Positions 56,945 to 64,000 of a DNA stretch of 64,000 nucleotides are shown here, in pieces (the stretch's first letter is position 1; the number at the start of each line of letters is the position of its first letter). Origin of the DNA: Kluyveromyces lactis (lineage: Eukaryota > Ascomycota > Saccharomycetes > Saccharomycetales > Saccharomycetaceae); contig NC_006041.1 in the NCBI RefSeq assembly GCF_000002515.2, positions 558,001 through 622,000 on the forward strand, read 5' to 3'. The notes beneath the pieces were generated by a model. It saw only the letters and a program-made list of their open reading frames with translations, was not told the DNA's origin and did not search any database. A program made the position numbers and the translations under genes.

Positions 56945-58636
56945 GACTATTTTGATACTAACAATCTTTCTCTATCTGTTCAATAATATTCTGCTTCAAG
57001 ACCTCTTCACGTAAATCGGTTAATGGCCTTTGTACAAGTTTTTCTAAGACAAATTCAGGAAAAACAAAACAACTTTATAATGCAAAAACTATATGAGGAT
57101 AAACCCTCTCAAAACTATTATAGGTTTTTGGTTGTTATGAACCTTTTTTATATGGGAGGAAGATCATGGAAAAATATTTGACGTAAAAGTATTAACAGCC
57201 ATGACAACACGATCTTTGAGAAAAGTATATACTTCAGAGCCTACTTATATATACTGTCTTTCAATTCAGGTTCTCCGTGAAGCCGTGTAAATAACATAGC
57301 TAACGTTGACGGAAGTAATCCAGTTTTCATTTTGCAGTGGTGTTAAGCGCTACCGGCTACTAACAGGGACTAATAATAGTCTCCAACGCAAAAATGAATC
57401 AAAAAAAATTCAATCACTATTTGCTTGCAGTAGCGAGACGATCCAAGCAAAAGCCAGAGATGAAAGGAGCCGGACTATACTACTGCCTTTGCTTGAATGA
57501 ATAGAGTCAGCCTAAGTGAATATTAAGGTTGTTTTTTAAGCAGACTCCCAGTTTCATAAAAGGAAATCACGGCAAAATACACGAACCGCATAGGAAAAAA
57601 AAAAGAAAATGAAACTAAATTACGTATTAGAAACACCTAATCAGGTGGGAAATAATCCAGCGCACCAGCGATCTTCTTCGAGAGCTAAGGAGGAATTATG
57701 GCTGGTTATGAGAAGATGAGGCTGCAATAGCCCAGCCCACGCGAATGGGCTGAAACGCAACCGTCGATTATGTCGAAGGCTGGAGCAACGGAGATACTAT
57801 TGCTATGATTCCATAGTAGTTCGAGCATTCAAGATCAGATGAGTTTCGAGTCTTCATGAACAAAGAGCAAACTAAATATGCGGACTTGTAAACTTACAGT
57901 AAGAAAGCCGCAGTAGATTTTGCCAGTGGTCCTCGATGATATATATCATTTTTCCATGGCTGGAATAATTGGAACCAAAAGGAAAATACCCTTGCCTCAA
58001 ATTTCCCCGCAGCATATATTTTTGTTTATTTCCAGTAGCAATTTATTTTCAAAGCACTCCCAGCCAGTTTTGTATGTAACTTGTATACTTGTAGCAAAAA
58101 ATAATATGTTCCGAAGAAAAAACGAGAAAAAAAAAAAAAAAAGATGGAAAAAAAAGATGATCAAGAAATTAGAAAACATTGTTCAGAACTAGAGGTATCT
58201 CTAGTACTGTTGGGATGAATTTTTGGCGGAAAACTCGAATTCGAATGTAGTGAGGATACGGATCAGATACTGGATATGGATTTGGGCTAGGCAATTGCAA
58301 TTTTCATTCACGCCGCTTTTCAAACAATTCATGTGGGGGGAGGACAATATTATTTTCCCCACAGGAAAAGTGGAAAACCGGAAAAGAAATGCGGGATGAC
58401 GAATTAATGGATATTTACCCGGTGTACTGGGAATGATAGATCACGTGGTTAGAAACACTCTGGTGCGTGTTGTTTTTTTTGTCCACCTCACCTCTCTCTA
58501 CTCCGCTCCACCTAGGTCTAAAAACAATAATTATCAAAGTCTGGAATGGTTTAGGGTAGGGTAGGGTAGGAACTATCCGAAAGGTTTAAATGGTTAGCAT
58601 CAAGCATTGCTCCAGAAGTAACTGATTATACCTGGC
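56945..58636. other. 1.7-kb divergent spacer transporter-MRX3
   Basis: Long regulatory-type spacer. Seen: A-run of 16 at 58127-58142; inverted repeat ACTAGAG-GTAT-CTCTAGT at 58188-58205; opposed TGTGGGG (58332-58338) and CCCCACA (58357-58363), Mig1-like cores; CACGTG at 58442-58447; and TTAGGGTAGGG-type repeats at 58551-58570. ORFs of 60-90 codons here have no recognisable features. A long promoter is common for regulated carriers. Confidence 0.5.
58551..58570 (+). repeat. Tandem AGGGT units (TTAGGGTAGGG-type)
   Basis: Three GGGTA units in tandem preceded by TTA, ending about 65 bases before the MRX3 start. It contains TTAGGG, the half-site bound by Tbf1, so it may be a promoter element of MRX3; the G-tracts are one short of a standard four-tract G-quadruplex with runs of three. 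Confidence 0.6.
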
Positions 58637-59452
58637 GTGTTTGAGAGAATATCCCGAAGCAAGTTTTCCAAGTTTGAGAGTTTTGTTTTCAGTGGTCGAA
58701 TTATGAGCGGGAAGATTTCCAGGTACGTTATTTTACCCTTAACGGGGTTCACATTGGGCTTCGGATATTTCGTTAAGCCATGGCATTTGGATGAATCAGC
58801 ACTACAAACGTTACATAGACCGCTACAGGACCAACGGACCGATGTATTGGATAAACTTAGGGCCACAGAATGGGTCAAGAAACTTAAAGAGTCGTCTGAT
58901 TATATGATGCATCGTCAATCGGAGAAGATCCCTGTACCTCATAGAGATTATCACGTAGGTCAAGGGTTGCTTTACGGACCAACTAAGCTTGAAATTGATC
59001 CGGTGGTGTTTACAGATAATGCACAGAACAAGATCCACGTCATATATCATTTGGGCCACAATTTAGGCAACGAAAAGAATGCAGTGCATAAAGGTGTACT
59101 TTCATTGCTATTAGACGAGGCTTTGTGTTTCTGCGGGTTCCCTACACTTCCCAGTAAGCGTGGAGTCACTGCATCTCTAGACATATCGTTCCAGAAGGAT
59201 GTTCCAGTTAATTCCACCATTGTGCTCAACGCCCAGGTCATTGAAACCAAGGGAAGAAAATGTATCATTACAGGAACGTTGGAATCACCACCTCTTGATC
59301 CTTCTACGAAACTGGGATCCGTAAAGTCCTTAGTGGCTAAGAGCGTACCCAATTGGATATACAACCCTAAACCGACCGTCTACGCTACTGCAACGTGTAT
59401 TTTGGTGGAACCTAAATGGTTTAAATACGTTTCATGGATTAACATATTCTGA
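58637..59452 (+). CDS. MRX3: MRX3, mitochondrial hotdog-fold protein
   Basis: 271 residues, against 270 that I recall for S. cerevisiae Mrx3 (YBL095W). It associates with the mitochondrial expression (MIOREX) complexes; its biochemical role is not known to me. The basic N-terminus FERISRSKFSKFESFVFSG and a hydrophobic YVILPLTGFTLGFGYFV (about residues 30-46) suggest import and a membrane anchor. The C-terminal half has a PaaI/THEM-like hotdog fold: KGVLSLLLDEALCFCGFPTL, GVTASLDISFQKDVPVNSTI and YATATCILVEPKWF. M1 matches the family length; M23 (58703) would remove the basic stretch. Confidence 0.9.
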   Translation: MFERISRSKFSKFESFVFSGRIMSGKISRYVILPLTGFTLGFGYFVKPWHLDESALQTLHRPLQDQRTDVLDKLRATEWVKKLKESSDYMMHRQSEKIPVPHRDYHVGQGLLYGPTKLEIDPVVFTDNAQNKIHVIYHLGHNLGNEKNAVHKGVLSLLLDEALCFCGFPTLPSKRGVTASLDISFQKDVPVNSTIVLNAQVIETKGRKCIITGTLESPPLDPSTKLGSVKSLVAKSVPNWIYNPKPTVYATATCILVEPKWFKYVSWINIF

Positions 59453-60130
59453 TCTAATACCACCTTAAGGTCTCCGTTATATATGCCAATAATATTATAT
59501 TTAGTTCACATACTACAACATTCAATATTAAGTATACCATATGCTAGCATTGTACTGGTGCTCGGACATGATGAATACCAGTTAATTCATCATCCCATTC
59601 CCACTATTGTATTGTTTGGTCCGGGTAATAATAATACAGACTATTCATATCTGCTATTTTCTTTGACATCTTTAAATTGAAAGATCGAATTTCTAAACAG
59701 AAAAGGTTTTAACACAGGACAGAACGGTTATTCAAATTTTGGACCGTTAAGGAACGTAGTTTTTGGTCTTAGTTAAGTTTTTTACACTGCTGGTAACATC
59801 ATAACAGGTGCAACAGACTACTGTACACACTTTGAGCGCGGGAGGGACACGCCGAACTTACAGAAGTATTTTTCGCAAGTTATTATTAAGGTGGTAAGAA
59901 AGCGTGTTATTAAGTACTCTGTTTTCTAAAATTGATACTTAAGAGTTTTTTCTTGCGATTGATCTAGCTTTTGAGATACGATCTGAATTTACCAGGATAA
60001 TCTGCTACAGGAACGTGAATCTTTATTGCCGTATCTTAGCATCAACTTATTAACTTAACACAAGGGTGTTTTTTTTTCCGGAATTTCAGCATTTCATTAT
60101 CATTACAAGAGGATTTATTTTAATTAAACC
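59453..60130. other. Spacer MRX3-GLO3
   Basis: 680 bases of MRX3 3' flank and GLO3 promoter. AT-rich; a GC-richer AGCGCGGGAGGGACACGCC lies at about 59835-59853. The ORF at 59483-59680 has no recognisable features. Confidence 0.5.
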
Positions 60131-61678
60131 ATGGCTAGCATTGACGAATCGGGAGAAGTGTACTGTGACAAGGAAGTCGTGACTAAAGTGTTTGCTAGAC
60201 TGACAACCAAGTCTGAAAACAGGGCATGCTTCGACTGTGGCGCCAAAAATCCTACCTGGACTTCAGTTCCGTTCGGTGTTCTTCTTTGCATCGATTGTTC
60301 CGGTGAGCACAGAAATATGGGTACCCATATTACTTTTGTGAAGTCAAGTAATTTGGACAAATGGACTGTCAACAATTTGAGAAGGTTCAAACTTGGTGGT
60401 AACGATAAGGCAAAGGATTTTTTCTTAAAGAACAACGGCAAACAATATTTGGGTTCTTCTAGCAACCGGATGGCTAAATATACAAGCCAGGTAGCCAAGA
60501 AATGGCAGAGCCATTTGAATCAAAAAGTGGCTAGAGACGCTGAACAACATCCAGGTGAAATTGTATTTTCAGCAGAAGATGAACAAGAATTCACAGGGGG
60601 CAGTTCTGGTTCTTCAAAGAGCAACAGCGTTGATGATTTCTTCTCAAACTGGGAAAAGCCTGTAAACCAAAGTAACATATCTTTGACGTCATCTCCTAGA
60701 AATTTAACACCAACCAATACTGGCAATAGGAATGGTTCTTCTATTCTGTCCGGAAGTGGTTCTGCCAACAAAACCAGCAACGGTGCTAGATCCACTACAA
60801 CTAAGAGAACTACTTTGACAGGATCAGCAGGCTCTTCTCAAGCAAAGAAACATTCCATCCTTTCCTCCTCTCGTAAGTCAAAGAAACCGGTTGCAGCCAA
60901 GAAGGTGGATGCTGATTTGTTTGATCAATTCGAAAAAGAAGCCAAGGAAGAGGAAGAATTGGCCTCAAGTCTCGCCACCACTTCCCTTAACTCCAATAAT
61001 TTATCGAATTCCATATACGATGCCACTCCTGCGCCATTCCAACAAAAATCTGGTTTCAGCTCTAGCAGCAAAATAACCAAGCCATCTACCAATGTCGAAG
61101 ACGCGGAGGACGACGAATGGTCCAACAGATACAATGATGGTATTACTTTCGATCAAATCAATGCTTCCAATGTAGGATTAACTGGAAGCAAAGATGCGGC
61201 AAAACCAAAGTTGGCTAAACTTGGGTTTGGTATGACTTCCAATAATGCAGAAAAGGAACAAAACAAAACTAACGAATCAAGGAGGGCTGCCTCTGGTCCA
61301 AAGTACACAGGTAAGATTGCCCAAAAATTCGGAGAACAAAAGGGTATCTCTTCAGACCAGGTGTTTTCTCGTGGAAGCTACGATGACGAGGCAAGTAAAG
61401 AAGCTCAAGAAAAACTCAGACAGAACTTCAGTAATGCCACATCTATTTCTTCAGCCTCATACTTTGGCGAAGGCCAGAGCGAAGATCAGTTCGACGAATT
61501 TGGAAGACCATTGAATCCACAAAATGGAACAAGAACAAACAGAAGCGGTTCTCTTGGCGGACGAAACTTCATGGAGTTCACGTCTGGTGCTGATGACGAA
61601 TTTGACCTGTTGAAGAACGCTGTTGAACAAGGAGCGCAAAAGCTAGGAAACTACCTAAGAGATTACATGAGAAATTAA
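60131..61678 (+). CDS. GLO3: GLO3, ArfGAP of COPI retrograde transport
   Basis: 515 residues (S. cerevisiae Glo3, 493, YER122C). GTPase activator for Arf1 that works with COPI coats in Golgi-to-ER traffic. The zinc finger is [20 protein letters not shown] followed by [12 protein letters not shown], a C-x2-C-x16-C-x2-C module with the catalytic Arg (residues about 35-61). The middle is Ser/Asn-rich with a basic stretch ([14 protein letters not shown]) that may bind coatomer. The Glo3 regulatory motif, tandem ISSxxxF elements, is seen as [10 protein letters not shown] and [10 protein letters not shown] (about residues 402-440). The start has excellent context (accATGGC). Its S. cerevisiae ortholog is on chromosome V, in the block paired with the YBL region. 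Confidence 0.95.
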   Translation: MASIDESGEVYCDKEVVTKVFARLTTKSENRACFDCGAKNPTWTSVPFGVLLCIDCSGEHRNMGTHITFVKSSNLDKWTVNNLRRFKLGGNDKAKDFFLKNNGKQYLGSSSNRMAKYTSQVAKKWQSHLNQKVARDAEQHPGEIVFSAEDEQEFTGGSSGSSKSNSVDDFFSNWEKPVNQSNISLTSSPRNLTPTNTGNRNGSSILSGSGSANKTSNGARSTTTKRTTLTGSAGSSQAKKHSILSSSRKSKKPVAAKKVDADLFDQFEKEAKEEEELASSLATTSLNSNNLSNSIYDATPAPFQQKSGFSSSSKITKPSTNVEDAEDDEWSNRYNDGITFDQINASNVGLTGSKDAAKPKLAKLGFGMTSNNAEKEQNKTNESRRAASGPKYTGKIAQKFGEQKGISSDQVFSRGSYDDEASKEAQEKLRQNFSNATSISSASYFGEGQSEDQFDEFGRPLNPQNGTRTNRSGSLGGRNFMEFTSGADDEFDLLKNAVEQGAQKLGNYLRDYMRN

Positions 61679-62416
61679 TTCCTATGTTAGTTTATTGTAA
61701 GATAAAGTATAGTCATTCATCAAGGAGTTAACGTTAATAGTATCAGTGCCATAAGTTCCCCATAAGTTCCCTTCTATGAAAAAAAATCTGAACAAAACTT
61801 TATGGCTTTATTGTAATAGAAACAAATAAACAAATAGATGAAAGCTTGTCCTTAATAGGATACCCTTTTCAGTCACACATCTCTTCGTTGTACCATAATA
61901 TGAATACCGCCATTATTTGGATAATAATAAATATAGGATCATTCCAAACACCCAGTGTGTAGTCAGAGTTTGAGATTTTTCAACACACCTACATTTTCCA
62001 AGGAATACCAAGTGTCTATTGTGCTTTACGTATTATTTAATGATTATTTAGTAGCTTGAGTAGCGAAATAAGGATTATGCAATCCAGTGATCATGACAAT
62101 TATTGATTAAGTAGCATTTAGAAAGTTGATTTAAAGAATGATATGTTCTTGAAAGACAAGAAGATTAAGGTCGATTCGAAGTAAGATATTAACGCGTAGT
62201 CATGGGCCATAAACAAATCTTGTCATGTCGGAGGTATATCTCGTGTACAGTTCGAGAAGAAAGAGGTGAAGAAAGGAGTAAATGAAAGTCCTGCTGAACC
62301 GAAATACTAGCAACACTAGCGGTATCAGTGGAAATCGAAATGAAAAATTAATGATCTATCAGAAATCATGGAGAAAGAAAGAAAGAAAAGTAAAAGCCAA
62401 CCAACCGCCAGCTTCT
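61679..62416. other. Convergent spacer GLO3-ROX3
   Basis: 740 AT-rich bases of 3' flanking DNA, unusually long for a convergent pair. A direct repeat CATAAGTTCCC occurs twice at about 61750-61771. No ORF, tRNA or LTR seen. Confidence 0.5.
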
Positions 62417-63037
62417 CTATTCAAGCCTTCTTCTTTTCATATCATCTGGTTGTAACTCAGTGTTAGGAGAAGCCATCGACGATCCGTTCGACTTATACTT
62501 TCTTTTCTTCGTTTTGGTACCTGTACCGTTTAGATCGAATGCAAGATCATCCACATCGAAACCAGAATTTTTAAACTCTGACGGATGGCTCTTCATCAAC
62601 TGCCCTATCACTGTAGAGCACATATCCCAATCCATTTGTGGCGGCTCAAATAATCCTGTATCTCTTTTCATCATCGCGTCTCTATACTCTTCTTCACTCA
62701 TCCCTTCCACTAGTTTGGCTTGATTCATCATATCCGGATTATTTTGAAAGATTACGTCTGATATCTCTCCACCTTTTCCGTTTTCCCTTGAAGGAATTGT
62801 TATAAACCTTCCTGAAAGATCTTGTATCTGGTTCTTGTAAGATTTCCTTAGTTTAACCGCTTTCGTACCATCTGCATTCGTCCTAGCCACCTGCCTAGCC
62901 ACCTCTTCTAAACCATAAATCGTTATTAAATCGTCTACCGGATTCGGTTGTTGTGATTCGTAAACAGGAAGTGACGGATCCACATAATAATAATAGTTCG
63001 GGTGCGTGGCACTACCATCTTCGTGACTCGTAGCCAT
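62417..63037 (-). CDS. ROX3: ROX3 (MED19), Mediator head subunit
   Basis: 206 residues from the chosen start (S. cerevisiae Rox3, 220, YBL093C). Med19 joins the Mediator head and middle modules for regulated RNA polymerase II transcription. Strong conservation: [86 protein letters not shown] and the C-terminal DMKRRRLE. The ATG at 63037 (MATSHEDGS) aligns with the family start; the upstream ATG at 63052 adds MNLDK and is less likely. Confidence 0.95.
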   Translation of the reverse strand: MATSHEDGSATHPNYYYYVDPSLPVYESQQPNPVDDLITIYGLEEVARQVARTNADGTKAVKLRKSYKNQIQDLSGRFITIPSRENGKGGEISDVIFQNNPDMMNQAKLVEGMSEEEYRDAMMKRDTGLFEPPQMDWDMCSTVIGQLMKSHPSEFKNSGFDVDDLAFDLNGTGTKTKKRKYKSNGSSMASPNTELQPDDMKRRRLE

Positions 63038-64000
63038 TTTGTCTAAGTTCACTGTGTATTGTTTAACCTTGTTTTGTTGCCTTGTTTGTATTTGGAAAGT
63101 TGCTAATTTGAAACTCTCACTATCTATTAGGACTTATTCTATAATCAAGTTAAACCCAGAACAAATAAAACAACAGATATATATCAACTTGAATCTCAGA
63201 CTTCTGCGGTTTAAATAATTCTTATACAACAGTTGACACGTACCCTCTAACTACAGATACACAGATCCCAACAAGCCAACAACTGTGTATTTCCAAAGCC
63301 AACTTTATACTCAATGTACAATCTCAACGTTTAAATTCTACATCGATTTCCATCTGTCGAAAATGCATGTATGGCATGTAAAAGTTTCCGGATTCCAACA
63401 TCTAACACCAAAAGGAACGACACTGGCAGTAGGAAGAAGAGGAGAAGCTGATAATCCGGAAAAACTTCTTTTTTTCAGTTTCTTTCTTTTTACTATCCTA
63501 GATTAGGACTGTCTGTTCAAGGAATAAAAAATAGGAGAAGGCAAAAACCCAGACATCGGATATATTAGAAGGTGTATGGGTGGAAATGACAATATCACTC
63601 TGGACTTTTGGATGATTCCTGATTAGGAACATGTATCCTTTGGGCGGGAGGATTTTTTTCTTTGATTTTTCCGTGATCCACTCACTGCTGCAGCGGGACC
63701 CAGGCAATGGACTGAGAAGGGTACACGGGAGGCAGATCCAATACCTGTCGGTAGGCTGGCACACCCCTTTCCCGTTCGCTCAGCTTGGCAATGGGCTAGG
63801 CAGAGAGGGTTTGGCTTCCTTCTCCCCAGCTCGGACAGTCTCTCTACCTGTGGACAGAGGAAGGAATCAGTTTGCCAGGCGGAGAAATATGGTAGAGGGA
63901 AAGCGGGCCTAGCAGCAACCAGTTTGTATTACGTTCTCTGTAGTTTGTGTGTCTGGAACTTTTTGGTTTAACGAAATAGTATAATGTTGAAAAGTTGAGT
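63038..64000. other. ROX3 promoter and upstream region of an unseen right-hand gene
   Basis: Nearly 1 kb with no convincing ORF. A Rap1-type site lies at 63571-63583. The stretch 63680-63910 is GC-richer than most spacers (ACGGGAGGCAG, TGGGCTAGGCAG). In S. cerevisiae ROX3 is divergent from the ribosomal-protein gene RPL32, so a ribosomal-protein gene may start just beyond 64000. This is inferred from synteny and the Rap1 site. Confidence 0.5.
63571..63583. promoter_or_regulatory. Rap1-type site
   Basis: GGTGTATGGGTGG, whose complement CCACCCATACACC contains CACCCATACA, the strong core of the yeast Rap1 consensus (ACACCCATACATTT). It is 534 bases from the ROX3 start and about 420 from the right edge, a spacing that suits a ribosomal-protein gene just outside. 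Confidence 0.6.

Noticed and set aside
58095-58130. Centromere CDEIII-like sequence (AATATGTTCCGAAGAAAAAA)
   Set aside because: The TATG-to-CCGAA spacing is shorter than in CDEIII, no CDEI lies at the right distance and there is no very AT-rich CDEII beside it.
57306-58192. Small ORFs and a lone TACTAAC (57357) upstream of the transporter
   Set aside because: The branch-like site has no suitable GTATGT or GTAAGT upstream, and the ORFs are low-complexity or end in poly-lysine from A-runs.
1-64000. CRISPR arrays, bacterial operons or defence systems
   Set aside because: The sequence is eukaryotic nuclear DNA with yeast splice signals and polymerase III signals; no regularly spaced repeats are present.

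Overview
The window is nuclear DNA of a budding yeast in the Saccharomycetaceae. It is AT-rich and gene-dense, almost intron-free, uses the standard genetic code, and nearly every ORF matches a known S. cerevisiae protein. Gene order is the best clue to the lineage. Orthologs from S. cerevisiae chromosome X (YJR080-086), XVI (YPR024-036), II (YBL093-107) and, at the right end, V (YER122C) are interleaved in one run. Single genes stand where S. cerevisiae has the duplicate pairs SRO7/SRO77 and CSR2/ECM21. This is the arrangement expected of a species that never had the whole-genome duplication (Kluyveromyces, Lachancea, Zygosaccharomyces, Torulaspora, Eremothecium). The base composition, the codon usage of ATP1 and GLN1, and my recollection of the K. 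lactis ATP1 protein point to Kluyveromyces, most likely K. lactis or a close relative. That is inference; all S. cerevisiae names, lengths and systematic names are from memory, not from a search.

Layout. 1-13.2 kb is the chrX/chrXVI block: 5' part of STE18 (cut by the left edge), TMH11, a candidate microprotein at the SPO24 position, CSN12, ACF4, VMA13, GLN1, ARP7, EAF6, AIM24. 13.7-54.2 kb is mainly the chrXVI/chrII block: HTS1, MIX23, SRO7/77, PKC1, SEA4, NTO1, RTG3, SFT2, ECM21/CSR2, APL4, YOP1 (with an intron), a tRNA-Phe, ATH1, ATP1, CCL1, YME1, BRN1. 54.2-64 kb holds a candidate spliced microgene, a sugar-porter-family transporter with no counterpart at this place in S. cerevisiae, MRX3, GLO3, ROX3, and a Rap1-site promoter region at the right edge, where RPL32 would be expected next.

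These genes are not one pathway. Themes that recur are mitochondria (ATP1, YME1, MIX23, AIM24, MRX3, mitochondrial HTS1), secretory traffic (SRO7, SFT2, APL4, GLO3, YOP1, arrestin ECM21), chromatin (NTO1, EAF6, ARP7, BRN1), RNA polymerase II transcription (CCL1, ROX3, RTG3) and signalling (PKC1, SEA4, STE18). Nitrogen metabolism links GLN1, RTG3 (the retrograde response that supplies 2-oxoglutarate) and SEA4 (TORC1 control), but they are not clustered as a unit.

I see no new multi-gene system. The parts least explained by known genes are small: a dense TGTCCC motif array with two perfect palindromes upstream of GLN1, a GC-rich palindrome cluster next to CSN12, an intronless tRNA-Phe, a possible spliced microgene at 54.5 kb, a small ORF that overlaps the ARP7 stop codon by four bases, and a 41-codon ORF near the left end.
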